This document shows positions 26,944-37,031 of a DNA stretch of 64,000 nucleotides, piece by piece. The translations under genes were made by a program, and so were the position numbers. The DNA is from Lewinellaceae bacterium (lineage in GTDB: Bacteria > Bacteroidota > Bacteroidia > Chitinophagales > Saprospiraceae), in NCBI GenBank assembly GCA_020636315.1, contig JACJYA010000018.1, forward strand, positions 62,001 to 126,000. Reading direction: 5' to 3'. The notes beneath the pieces were generated by a model. It did no database searches and had not been told where the DNA came from. It saw only the letters and a program-made list of their open reading frames with translations. Position 1 is the stretch's first letter. The number at the start of each line of letters is the position of its first letter.

Positions 26944-28515
26944 TCAGACGAAGCGCCGCTTCAGGGCCTGGAAGATCTTGCGGGAGAAGATGGCCACGAT
27001 CAGGGCAATGCCGCCGAGTAGGCGGAAGGCGCCGGAGTGGTGGCCCAGCTCGCTGCCCATATAGCGGAGCGCCATCAGGGAAGAGAAGGCGACGATGAGG
27101 GGGATGCTAAAATCTATTTCCGACTTGGAAGCAGTGTGGCGGACTTCCTGTAGCACGTCCAGGGAGACGATGGGCTCTTTACTAAGGCGCTCAACGAGTT
27201 CGACGACATATAGCGGGATGCCCTGGGTATTTTCCCAGGTGCGGTTGAGGAAAGCCTCATAGTCCTCGATGCGCTCGGTGAAGGGCTGGGCGAGGCGGGA
27301 GGCTATTTCAAGGGTTTCCGGGCGGGAGAGGGGCTGGAGCTCAATGCGCTCGAAATTGGACAGGAAGGTAGCGTGTTCGATCTTTATACGGCGGGCACCG
27401 GCAATGATGTGGAAGTGGTTTTTGAGTTTCTCCAGGATGCTCACGCCATATTTGGTGATGTCGGTCAGGTCGTCGAAAACCAGGGTGAACTCCTTGGGCT
27501 GTGTGGAACTGATGGCCAGTTCGCACAGGCGCTTGATACTTTCCTTGGTGGCTACCCGTTCAAGGTCTTCCCGTTTATCTACCTCCAGCAGCAGGCGGAA
27601 AACTTCATCCTTGTCGCCGTCGAAGAGCGTCAGGAGCATCCCTGCCAGCGTCTTCTTCGGCGAGCGAAAATCATCCATGCGGATGATCCGTTCCCGATGG
27701 TAGTTATCCAACAGGTGCGATTTGCCAATGCCCTGTTGCCCCAGGAGCAGCACATTTACCTGTTTCTCGCTCAGGGAGTGGAGCCGCTGCATTTCCTCCC
27801 TGCGCCCCACGTGAAAGGAAGTCATGCCCAGTTTTGCTGGAAAAACCAATACCGGCCGCCGCCGGCCTAGCCGTTGCCACAGTCGCCGAAGGACGCTTCG
27901 TTCCCGCTCGATGCCCCGGACAGCCTGCCGGAGCTGCTGTTCATCGACATGCAGGTAGCGTTCTGTCGTTTGCTGGCTGCTATGCCCCAGCAACTTTTGC
28001 ACCACCCGGATATCTTCTCCATTATTTGCCATGCGGGTAGCGTAGTAATGTCGCAGCATGTGGGGCGTCACGCCATTGTTGGTGTATTTCATGATGCGGC
28101 GGTAAACCGATTTGCGGGAAAGGTGAGGCTGGAGGCTCTGATCCGAAGGCGGGAAGAGGTAAGCTTCCGGGTCGTTCCAGTCGACCCCCTTTGCCTTCCG
28201 GCGATAATTGGCATACGCCTCCAGAATACGGCTGGTAATGGGGATCCGCCGAAACTTGTCTCTGGAATGGGCTCGTTTTTTCAGGCTAAATACTACCAGC
28301 TGCTGTTTCATTGGCTGTATGTGTTTTACTTGTAGCCGGACTACTTCGGTGACCCTGAGCCCGGCGTCCATCATCAGGAGGGCGGCCAGCTGGTATTTGG
28401 TGTTGGCGCGGGCGAGGAGGAGGTTGAGTTGGGGGCGAGTGGGGAGGGGAGGGCTCATTGGGGTCTGGTTGGGTTTAGGAGTTTCTATGTTAAAAATCAA
28501 GCTTTCTGGGGACAT
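26944..28515 (-). CDS. Tyrosine recombinase fused to a STAND/AAA-type ATPase with C-terminal membrane helices
   Basis: A 523-aa fusion. Residues 25-190 are a tyrosine-recombinase catalytic domain with a complete set of residues: R54 (DAGLRVTEV), a lysine near 80, H152xxR155 (PHMLRHYYAT), H178 (LLGHSS) and Y187 (ERYLHV). The N-terminal core-binding domain normally present is missing. Residues 238-445 form a P-loop ATPase: Walker A GQQGIGKS (259-266), Walker B LVFDDL (345-350), then an arginine-rich sensor-like GARRIK. Two hydrophobic helices end the protein (about 468-485 and 497-513). A membrane-tethered recombinase with an ATPase switch is not a layout I recognise from integrases. Genes are sparse around it, with about 1 kb of empty DNA upstream. 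Confidence 0.85.
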   Translation of the reverse strand: MSPESLIFNIETPKPNQTPMSPPLPTRPQLNLLLARANTKYQLAALLMMDAGLRVTEVVRLQVKHIQPMKQQLVVFSLKKRAHSRDKFRRIPITSRILEAYANYRRKAKGVDWNDPEAYLFPPSDQSLQPHLSRKSVYRRIMKYTNNGVTPHMLRHYYATRMANNGEDIRVVQKLLGHSSQQTTERYLHVDEQQLRQAVRGIERERSVLRRLWQRLGRRRPVLVFPAKLGMTSFHVGRREEMQRLHSLSEKQVNVLLLGQQGIGKSHLLDNYHRERIIRMDDFRSPKKTLAGMLLTLFDGDKDEVFRLLLEVDKREDLERVATKESIKRLCELAISSTQPKEFTLVFDDLTDITKYGVSILEKLKNHFHIIAGARRIKIEHATFLSNFERIELQPLSRPETLEIASRLAQPFTERIEDYEAFLNRTWENTQGIPLYVVELVERLSKEPIVSLDVLQEVRHTASKSEIDFSIPLIVAFSSLMALRYMGSELGHHSGAFRLLGGIALIVAIFSRKIFQALKRRFV

Positions 28516-29533
28516 TTTGGGGTTTAGGAGTTGAATACATTATGGATTCGTTTTGGGGTCAGGAAACTGCGTTTTTCGATTCAAGATATTATTGTGACAG
28601 GGCAATTGTCAATAGTGTGTGGAATTGTTTAAAAAAAATGTATGGTGTTCGGGGGTAGAGGGGGGAGACATAATAGGTGTTTTGCCTCCCTGGTAAATGA
28701 GGGAAAAGGGGGACGGGTTTAGAGGTATTGATTGCTAGATAACAAAAAAATTGTGACAGAGATTATTTGCAAACCCTTGCTTTGCCTTAAATGGCGTTGA
28801 CTTTGTATTTCACAGGGGGGAGAATATTAGCAAGTAACATACTGCCCGGTTGATCAGGATGACATTGCTCTAGAAGGTATTGATAGCCAGTTGGAACTGC
28901 CCTTCGTGTATGCCTATGTCGTGGTAGGCTGTCTTCAACAGGCAGGGTTAGAAGTGTCGTAGATCTCGATCGGGCGGACATACTGGTGATGGGGGAAGAA
29001 CGGGAAAGTGTGAGGAGAAGGCAAAGGATTTGTAGAGGTGGGACGGGTTTAATCTTTGTGTGTGCAGGTTTAACGGTGTAATATGTTATCCAAGAGACAT
29101 GCCTGATAAACAGTCACTTCAGAGGCTTTTTAGAAGATGAGATTATCTGAATTTTGGAAGGTATCACATGATTCAAGAGTCCATAAAAATGGCCCTGATT
29201 GAAGTTTTTTGGGCATTGATTCGTTGGACGGGATTTTTGGACTGTTTTGTCGGGATAAATGATTCTTTTGGTTGGAGGGTATATTGTGCATTTAAAGGGC
29301 CGTTTTTTGGGACAGGGGGTGATAGTGCTGGGTAGAGTTCTCCTGACCAGCCCATCGAAAGACAGCTAGAAAAAAACTGACAGGAGCCCCCAGAATTCGC
29401 GGCCCGTAGGTGTGGCTAAACCAGAGCCGTGCAAAATAACGTGTAAAAAATGGTGCAAAATAAAATGTCAAATGACAAGCTGCCCCCTACTGCAATAGCA
29501 CAAGCACCAAAAGTATAGAGTTGAGGTTTACTT
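28516..29533. other. About 1 kb without genes upstream of the recombinase fusion
   Basis: No convincing coding region. Short repeated words are present: GGGACGGGTTTA near 28710 and again near 29041, ATTGTGACAG near 28584 and 28751, and GTGCAAAATA twice near 29430-29460. None forms a clear array. The stretch could contain recombination sites for the adjacent recombinase or be decayed DNA. Confidence 0.4.
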
Positions 29534-32500
29534 TCATGATTCATTTTTGTTGGGTTGCAGAAACCGGTTTATCATAATTTCCAGCCAACTCCAGTATGCT
29601 ATATTCAGATTACCGGATTGGGCATGTAATTCGTTGCTGATTTGGTCGGTCACCTCAAATATATTCGGATCGAATGAATCTTCAGCAAGCCTGTCAATCA
29701 TACCTTCTACCTGGTTAAACTGCTTTAAAATGACCGATACATGTTCCAGCATACTTGTTTCTGGTATAAAAGGCTCTTCAGCATCCAGTTCAGCTTTCAC
29801 ATCGGATAATAAATGATCTGTCAGGTCTGCTGTTTCCTTTAAGTGTTCATAACATTCCAGTATCATTTTTCTCACCTGAACTTCTACCAGGATATCACCT
29901 GCCTCACTATGGCCAAACAGAGGCTGAAGTTGCGTCAACTGATGCAGTATTATCTTTACTGCCTGAACCAGCCCGGTAAATCGTTCAGGGTTGCCAAAGC
30001 TGGTATATACTTTTGAGGCTTCCCTGACTTCCAGTTCCTCAATCATTTCATCCGCCAACTGCCCAAACATCGTGATTCTGAAGTCTTCTTCTGTCAGGTT
30101 GAGGAGGTGATACAGGTCAAAATTCAGGGTATTCCTGGTAATGAGAAAATCACCACACAATGGAACAATCCAAAACCGGCTTATGTGCTTTTCCAGAATT
30201 ATTCGCCTGAAGCTGTTGTACGGGGCAGGTTCAAGGCACTCGAATAACAAACTTTTGATCTGATCCTGACATTTCAAAGCCTGCTCCCAGCGATTGACAT
30301 ATAAAATGATGTACCATACCCTTTCATCGCCTGGAGAGGAAAAAAATTCACCGTTCTCAATAAACCCGCCACCTTTCAGACGATTCAGCCGGTATTCCAG
30401 TTTTTGCTCAAATTCATCAATTATAGCATCTTCCTTCCTTTTACTTATCCTAAGTAAATCTGCTTGCTTCTTCAGTTCCATATCCAGAAAGAAGGGCCAG
30501 GTCAGGTGCAGTTGCTCCATCTCATTTGTAAAGTCCAATATGTCTTCTCGAGTAGTTGTTGAAGCTTGTTGTTTAAATAAGGTTTTGAGGGCTTGTTGAT
30601 AGGTAGCATAATGGCCACAAGCCCTGGTTAAGTTGTACTTTGACAATCGCATCACATCCTTAGGGTAGCCTGATTCTTTAAGCCAGGCTTCTTTTTCTTT
30701 CCAGTCTTTTTTACTCCATCCATGACTGGCTTCCTTTAACGCCAGGCTTTTATAGGCTTGCCCCAAAAAATTGCGGATATCAGTATGGAAGTCTTTAATG
30801 GCTTTGAAGGATTGCTTAAGTTCTGGTTGCAAAATCCAAACAGGAACTCTTTCAGCATCACTTAGCACACCTTTTCCTCCAACTGAACGGGCTTCTTCAT
30901 TAAAATCACCTGTGAAACCCCATTGGTCTACCGCTTCCTGAGGTAAATAGAGGATGCCACTGGGTGGAGATATTTCTGGAATAATGGTGAAAGCTTTTGC
31001 TAAGTTGTTTTTCTTAACGATGCGTAACAACCCCTTATTGGTAGCCTGAATCGCTTTGTATATATCATTTTGGATATTTAATAAGTCCTGCATCAATGCC
31101 AACCAATCTACACGCCGTTTCTCCCAATTCAGCAGGTTGAGATATATGCCATTAGCATCCGTCAGCCAGGGTAAAGGCAGGTGCTTCGCAGTAATATTTT
31201 TAAATGACTCATCATATGGCAGAGAAAAATCCTGGAACTGATGCCCGTACCCCTGGCTGCCATAGGCCTCTCTGAAAGGAATAGCTTTCCGAATAAGCCG
31301 TAACAACCGCATTGACTTGCCTTGGAAAAGGTCAGCTTCTTCTTCATTATTTTCTCCAAAGTTGAAGAAAAAGTGAAGCTTCACTTTTTCTCCGTCATCT
31401 TCTATCCAGGGAATTTTACCACTTGCCTGAAATTCCCGCAAAAAATCAGGCAGGATTTGCGCAGCTGCTTTCCGGCATTCCTCATTTCCATACTGCAAAC
31501 CGAGCAGCAAATCTGCCAGGTTATCAAGCAGTACGTTTTCTGCTTCTGTTTCCTGTAATCCTGCAATTATACCTGCCGGAATTTTCCGCCCGATTTTGAA
31601 GTGGCCCAGCCAAAAAAGGGAATACCCCAGTGCAGATAGCTCCCGTGCACTTTGAATGTCTATGCTGCCCGGCATCACAAACTCGGTGAGCCATTTCCTT
31701 GCCAAATCGTAAAAGGTATCCAATGGAGCTAATGGACTTAACAAGGCATTTATTTTCTTCGATTTTTCTTCACCGATCAGTTGCTCAATAAAGGAAAAAT
31801 CGTCTGATTGAGCTAAGTATTGCATCATGAAGAGGGGCAACTCATCTGAAAAATCTGTTTTTAACTTGTCCAGAGTGGCGCTGTTGTCATGAATATAGCC
31901 CTGTACGCCACACCAGATCAACCCGGTTAACAGCTCCTGGCATGTTTGCCACCTCGTGGGCTGTTGTTTAAGCAGAGCCTGCATCATTTGCTCAGGCCAG
32001 CTGAACTGATAGGCATACTGCAATACGAAATTGCCCCAGTCTTCTTCAATTGTGAAGGGCAAGCTGGCAGCCAGCCAGTCCTCTACCGGCTCGATGACAG
32101 GGTCAGACAGCAGTTCCATCATCAAACGGGCACGGACGGGGTGCAGGGCTTCCAGATACCGGCCGTCTCCTGATGAGCGCAACAGGTACTCCTCCTGAAA
32201 AAAGGCAATGCTCCTCTGAGGGGTGTTTAGCTGTAGGCTATTGAGCAGTTTCTTCAAGTCAAGGCGACAGTCGTGCGCTCCGGCAACGGCTACATATTTC
32301 AGCAACTTCACCTGATCCAGGTCGCTTTCCTGTATGGCTTGCTCCTGTATGCGATCCAACTGGTTGCGGAGCCGGTCACGGAGCCGTTCTCCCTTCCTGA
32401 GCAAATAGGCAAACTCCAGCAGCGGCCCCTGCCCGCCAAACTTCGACCAGGCATCTGCGAAGTTGTAGAAGTGAGGTATGTCCACCTGTAGCCGGTATTG

Positions 32501-33685
32501 ATCATACAGCCGCTCCGCTTCTTCCCGCGAAAAATCTAGTTTTACCTGGCCGACTTCTAAAAACTCCTCCAGGCTGGCGGAGCGGTTCAGTTCTTCTTCC
32601 CGTATCCCCACCAGGATTTTGCAGTTCGGCACTTCAACCAGGCGCTTGCACAGGTCTACCCAGTACGTATCCCCTGGTGCTACATCCACAAACAGTAGAA
32701 ATGGATGTTGAAACGGACGGCTTAATGCCTCGATAGCCTGGGCGACATCCAGTACATGCGACTGATCTGTTAGTGTAGAGATTTGGTAGGCATAAGCAGC
32801 GGGATATCGCTCGTGCATATAGCGATAGGCCAGCGTACTCTTACCCTGCCCGGATGCGCCGTGCAGAATGACTACATCGTGCCGGGAGAATGCCTGGCTG
32901 AGCGCTTCCATCTTCGCCGGACGAGGAATATCCAGGCCGGCAAGGATGTGCTGGTACCGGGCAGCTATGCCTTCGAGAAATTGGGATTGCAGCTTTTCTG
33001 CCTCTCCCCTTTCAGAATCCAGGGGAAGGATAGACCGCCCGTATTCTTTAAGAAAAGAATGCCGCTCATTAATGAATGCTCCAACTTCCCCGATTTTCTG
33101 AATAAGTGCGAGCCGGGTGACAGGTTGCTGCTGCTCTGCCAACTGGTACAGCCAGTAGAGTAAGACTTCACACCCGAGTTGTATATTAGTGCCAAGGAGT
33201 GTGCTCCGCAGTTGTTCGTCTACTTCTTGTTTTAACGCTTCTTCCGATATGTGGACAATCTCCAGGCGCTGCAGGAAAGCATCAGTTGCCGTTTGTTCGT
33301 ACCCGTATTTATCCACCAGTTTACCCGATATCCTGCTTTTATCGGTACCTTTTTGAAAATCTGCCAACTCCTTACCCAGCGGACCTAAGGAGACGATTTT
33401 AAATATGGCCTGTTCCTCCATTTTCATAACACTTAGGCAGCGATTGAAAAAGGAATCCGCCTGTTTGGGTTTAAAATCGGAAAGAGTGAGTGGGGCACGG
33501 AGGTCTTTTATTTGGGTGACCTCGGTAAAAACTTCTTTTTGCTTGACACTATAATCCTCCTGCAACTCTGGATAGACCACTTCACTTTCACCCGCCGCTA
33601 AAATACGGTATAGGGTATACAGAAACTGGGTTCTGTAGCCGCGGAGGGCTGGAGCGGCGTTGGTATCTGGCAAGGAAATTGGCAT
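29534..33685 (-). CDS. Large STAND NTPase with N-terminal Cap4-like nuclease domain (Avs-like defence protein)
   Basis: A 1383-aa protein from ATG 33685, where MPISLPDTNAAPALRGYRTQ matches the start expected for a DUF4297/Cap4-type nuclease; the longer ORF from 33832 adds 49 atypical residues. The first ~120 residues show a PD-(D/E)xK-like pattern: acidic strand VVYPELQED, then FTEVTQIKD. Residues about 255-420 are a STAND NTPase with Walker A GASGQGKST (about 270-278) and Walker B LLFVDVAPGD. The ~900 C-terminal residues are helical, probably the sensor region. Known Avs proteins combine a Cap4 or Mrr nuclease, STAND and a long sensor, and degrade DNA on recognising phage proteins. Orthology to a named Avs type is not established. 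Confidence 0.72.
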   Translation of the reverse strand: MPISLPDTNAAPALRGYRTQFLYTLYRILAAGESEVVYPELQEDYSVKQKEVFTEVTQIKDLRAPLTLSDFKPKQADSFFNRCLSVMKMEEQAIFKIVSLGPLGKELADFQKGTDKSRISGKLVDKYGYEQTATDAFLQRLEIVHISEEALKQEVDEQLRSTLLGTNIQLGCEVLLYWLYQLAEQQQPVTRLALIQKIGEVGAFINERHSFLKEYGRSILPLDSERGEAEKLQSQFLEGIAARYQHILAGLDIPRPAKMEALSQAFSRHDVVILHGASGQGKSTLAYRYMHERYPAAYAYQISTLTDQSHVLDVAQAIEALSRPFQHPFLLFVDVAPGDTYWVDLCKRLVEVPNCKILVGIREEELNRSASLEEFLEVGQVKLDFSREEAERLYDQYRLQVDIPHFYNFADAWSKFGGQGPLLEFAYLLRKGERLRDRLRNQLDRIQEQAIQESDLDQVKLLKYVAVAGAHDCRLDLKKLLNSLQLNTPQRSIAFFQEEYLLRSSGDGRYLEALHPVRARLMMELLSDPVIEPVEDWLAASLPFTIEEDWGNFVLQYAYQFSWPEQMMQALLKQQPTRWQTCQELLTGLIWCGVQGYIHDNSATLDKLKTDFSDELPLFMMQYLAQSDDFSFIEQLIGEEKSKKINALLSPLAPLDTFYDLARKWLTEFVMPGSIDIQSARELSALGYSLFWLGHFKIGRKIPAGIIAGLQETEAENVLLDNLADLLLGLQYGNEECRKAAAQILPDFLREFQASGKIPWIEDDGEKVKLHFFFNFGENNEEEADLFQGKSMRLLRLIRKAIPFREAYGSQGYGHQFQDFSLPYDESFKNITAKHLPLPWLTDANGIYLNLLNWEKRRVDWLALMQDLLNIQNDIYKAIQATNKGLLRIVKKNNLAKAFTIIPEISPPSGILYLPQEAVDQWGFTGDFNEEARSVGGKGVLSDAERVPVWILQPELKQSFKAIKDFHTDIRNFLGQAYKSLALKEASHGWSKKDWKEKEAWLKESGYPKDVMRLSKYNLTRACGHYATYQQALKTLFKQQASTTTREDILDFTNEMEQLHLTWPFFLDMELKKQADLLRISKRKEDAIIDEFEQKLEYRLNRLKGGGFIENGEFFSSPGDERVWYIILYVNRWEQALKCQDQIKSLLFECLEPAPYNSFRRIILEKHISRFWIVPLCGDFLITRNTLNFDLYHLLNLTEEDFRITMFGQLADEMIEELEVREASKVYTSFGNPERFTGLVQAVKIILHQLTQLQPLFGHSEAGDILVEVQVRKMILECYEHLKETADLTDHLLSDVKAELDAEEPFIPETSMLEHVSVILKQFNQVEGMIDRLAEDSFDPNIFEVTDQISNELHAQSGNLNIAYWSWLEIMINRFLQPNKNES

Positions 33686-34215
33686 AAGGGTAAAAGTAAC
33701 TAATCTGATATTAAAATGGTCTTGCTTCCTGTCTTTACTTTTTTGTTTGAGGTTGCAATCTTTAAATAATGGAGGTATATAGCCCAAGGAGTGGGTGTAC
33801 CTGCTGGACCTTGTTTTGATATGAAAACTCACCCTACTGTGATGGCCTCTTTATGCGATTTCTGTTCGTTGGAGAAAGAGATTGCCTTCAGCTAGCACTT
33901 CCTGCTATCAGGCGTGAAGAGGACTGTCACCTTCTGGTTCGTGCTCAGCCCAGTTCGTAACAAAGATGGACGTAATAACAGTGATTTCGGTTAACATAAC
34001 CCTAAGTTCTTTGATATGGATGCAAATAGATTTCCAGCGAGAGCAACAACGGCCGAAGAAGCAAAATCCACCGAATCATGGACCGATAGCCAAATTCAAA
34101 TGATGATTTTTTCAAAATCGGATGACTTCGGTATTATTTCAAAGGGTAAAAGAGTATCCGCCTACACCATCCGCTTTCGCTGGAAGCTTCGGCGTACAGA
34201 GAAAGGACTAAAGGG
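33686..34215. other. Intergenic region between two STAND genes
   Basis: 530 bp holding the upstream region of the Cap4-STAND gene and the downstream end of the TIR-STAND gene. It is AT-rich. I saw no reverse transcriptase, no adenine-rich template copy of the variable region, and no convincing gene. An 81-codon plus-strand frame at 34016-34261 runs into the downstream gene and looks fortuitous. Confidence 0.4.
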
Positions 34216-37031
34216 TTATAAGTCCTGGGCTAAACGAAAGCCACCGCAGTTGTACCAATAGCTCGGAAAGTAGTCGACCCGAACCGGCACCCGGGAGACT
34301 TCGTCGTAGTTCCACGAACCACCGCGCAACACACGGCCGTCTCCTTTGGCCGCGCCGGCGAAATCTTTTGGCAGTTTCTGTGGGGATTCATCGTACCAAT
34401 CCCAGCACCATTCATCCACATTTCCACTCATATCATACAGCCCCAACTCGTTAGGATCCTTTTCCCCGACCGGGTGCGTCTTATTGTTGGAATTTTCACC
34501 GTACCATCCCACCTTGTCCGGGTTATCACTGCCGGCGTATTGAAACCCCTTGCTTTTCAACCCACCCCGGGCGGCGAACTCCCATTCCACTTCGGTAGGC
34601 AAGCGGTAGCCGCCGGCGCCTGGCGCCCGTTCCATCAGCCACTTTATTTCATCATTTTCGCTGGTGTTATTTGGGGCTTTTTTGGATTTATCAATGCGGT
34701 AAGCTTTTTCCAGGCCCTGGGCTTCACTCAGCCAGTTGCAGTACTCCACAGCATCATACCAGGTAACATTCACTGCAGGGTGATCGCCATTTACCCCCCA
34801 GCTCGGCGCCTTCTCCGTCAGTTCATTTTCCCGGCCGCTGGCAAAGAGGAACAGGCCGTATTCCCACCAGGTGGTGGGTACATTGGCCAGGCGGAAGCCG
34901 CTGGTTTCAGCCAGCCGTTCTTCTTTCCCTTCTCCGATCTTCAATTTTCCTCCCGGGATTTCCACCATCACTGAACCGGCAGGCGCGTAGTACCTTTTGA
35001 GCAGGCTGTCGTACCGGTTCGGGTTGATCCTTTTCAACCATTGGCGGGTTTTGGCTTTGTCCAGCGGGAAGGGCAAGTTGACCCCTTCCGTTTTCAGGGA
35101 ATCCGAAAGCAGGTTGCTTTCCACCCACTTCTGTATCAAAGAACCGGCGTAAGCCCCTTTATTATAATTGGTTTCCGTCCCAAAAAACACCAGCTCATGG
35201 AGAAATGGCTGCAATTCCTCCCGGCGGATGCCGAGCTGAAGTAACTCCTCCAGCGTAGCATTAGCCTCGCCGTACTGCAGCTGATAGATCTGCTGTTCCA
35301 GCTTCTTCTTCAGTTCATTGAAGTAGCCCTCCGTTGTCTCCTTCAATTTAGCCTCGGTCAGCACCTGGTAGCGCTCGCGGATCACCTTGGCCAGCACGTC
35401 GTGCGAAAGGCGGGTAGCCTTCTGGCCGTCCATAGAAATCTCGGTAAGCAAGTAATGCTTTTTGAACTCCCGGTGCAGCCCCGGAACACCTTTTCCTGCC
35501 GGAAAGGCTCCTGAGCAAAAAGCTCTTCATCCAGCCTAATGGCCGATGCCGGTTCATCCTGAACGTACTGGTCCAGTAACTGCAGCAACTTCTGTTCATC
35601 CGCCTGCGCTTCCGGGATCGTTTCCCGGACCTTTCCGATAAAATGCCCCAGCAGCCCATCCTGCCGGTCGATGATGTTATCCAGGTTATGGGCGGTTATC
35701 ACTACCGTGCCGTCCGCCTGCCGGCAGTGCTCCCACAGCAGTTCCATATTCACCTGGACAAGGGGGGCAATGTGATAGTTGTCCCAGCCCTTCAGCAGCC
35801 GGCTAGCGATATCCCCCGGCAGGTTTTCCGGGGAGAACTTCAATTTGTATTTTGTTGCCAGCGCCGGGTCATTGGCCGCCCCGCTGATAGCCTCGGTGGC
35901 GCCCAAAAAGTCAAGCTGGTGCAGCGTATTTTCTTTGTCATACGGCAGGCGCAGCTTATCCAATACCTTGGTGACCCGCGCCATCTGCTCGCTCCGGAAG
36001 CTCAGGATAAACTTGTAGTTGCGATTCTTTACATTTACATAAGCCTCCTGAAGCGCCTGCGCCATCTCCTCCAACTCATTGGGCAGGCCCTCGATACGGT
36101 CTGTGATGGCCTCCTCCACCTGGTCGAGGATGAGCAGCCTGTTGGCATCCGCCGCATTGGCCACATCCTCCAGCAGCATGCCCAAAACACCCTTTAGCCC
36201 GTTGATGGGGTCCTCCTCCCGGCGCCGGTACCGTACCGCCCAGCCCTGCCCCTCCACCCGGGGAATCAGCCCCGCCTGCAGCAGGGAAGACTTGCCCGTG
36301 CCCGAATAGCCATCCAGCAGGAAAATGCGGTGCTTATCTTCCCGGGTTACTTTAAAACAAAGGTGGTAGGTTTCCCGGCTTCTGCCGAAGAAAATGCGGG
36401 CGTCCTCCCGGTGAAAGGGCCGCAGCCCGACGAAGGGCGACTCCGCCTCCGGCAGCAGCTGGGCCAGGGCAGGCGGCAGGGGGAATTCCTCCTCCAGCAG
36501 TTTGGAGAACAAGACGGCGCCATACCCTTCCTCCTTCTGTTCCAGCCCCGCTTTCTTACCCACCTGTTCGAAGAACTTTTCAAAGGCCGCTACGTCGGGG
36601 TTCTCTTTAAAATCGAGCGGCGCCGCATTATTAAAAGTATCGAAAAGCTCGCGGATCTCTTCCGGCAGGTGTTCCTTTTTCGGCTGCTTCGCGCCATTCA
36701 CCCGGACCGGGATAATGGTAACGCCTGCCTCCAGCGCCGTCCTGATCTCGTGGCGCACATGACATTTAGGGTCGAAACACAACTTGCTTTTGATCTCCAG
36801 TTCGCCGGCATAAGACACCCACCCCTCCGGGATAAGGCAGATCATCACCCGGGCGTTCTTTACAGTCCGTTCGATGTCCTCCCGCCAGCGGTCGCCCGCC
36901 TCCAGGGTCTGTTCGTCCATAAAGGCGTTACCAGGAAAGTGCAATTCCAGCATGAGATAGAGCAGCCGCGCCTCCAAGGTGGAGAGCGCCCGCCGGTAGT
37001 TGATGAAAATGGCTGGGTTTTCGTGCTTCAT
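34216..37031 (-). pseudogene. TIR-STAND-FGE protein with one frameshift
   Basis: Two frames join into one gene. The first (37031-35382) gives a TIR domain (residues 6-150: AIFINYRR, then MDEQTLEAGDRWREDIE) and an nSTAND1-type NTPase (VGLRPFHREDARIFFGRSRE; Walker A GYSGTGKSS near 240). The second (ending 34216) gives a helical linker and an FGE/C-type-lectin-fold domain (MVEIPGGKLKIG to GGFRLAQDL). Frames meet at the CCCC run 35479-35482; one more base restores RGLHREFKK and a ~938-aa protein. The FGE domain lacks the catalytic cysteines after LRGGSW, so it should bind ligand rather than make formylglycine. TIR domains in such proteins destroy NAD+ on activation. Its 3' end looks like a DGR variable region. 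Confidence 0.8.
34246..34311 (-). other. Candidate DGR variable region at the end of the FGE domain
   Basis: Between LRGGSW and GGFRLA the codons at the positions that vary in DGR targets are AAC, TAC, GAC, GTC, GTT, GTC, GAC, TAC, TTT, TAT, TAC, AAC, TGC. Every one is NNY and so derivable from AAY by changing only the two adenines. Intervening codons (Glu, Ser, Arg, Val-Pro, Arg, Pro-Ser, Trp) sit where template-fixed residues occur. No template copy or reverse transcriptase was found in the window. Confidence 0.55.

Noticed and set aside
26944..28515. Recombinase as the integrase of the tRNA-targeting element
   Set aside because: It lacks the core-binding domain, is fused to an ATPase and membrane helices, and has no tRNA beside it; a role in that integration is possible but not supported.
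28787..28981. 64-codon minus-strand frame in the gene-free kilobase
   Set aside because: No start context, no recognisable composition of a protein; too short to trust.
34016..34261. 81-codon plus-strand frame between the STAND genes
   Set aside because: It overlaps the conserved 3' end of the FGE domain on the other strand and has no recognisable feature.
29534..37031. A DGR reverse transcriptase or template repeat beside the TIR-STAND gene
   Set aside because: No gene in the window shows reverse-transcriptase motifs, and I found no AAY-rich copy of the variable region in the flanking intergenic DNA.
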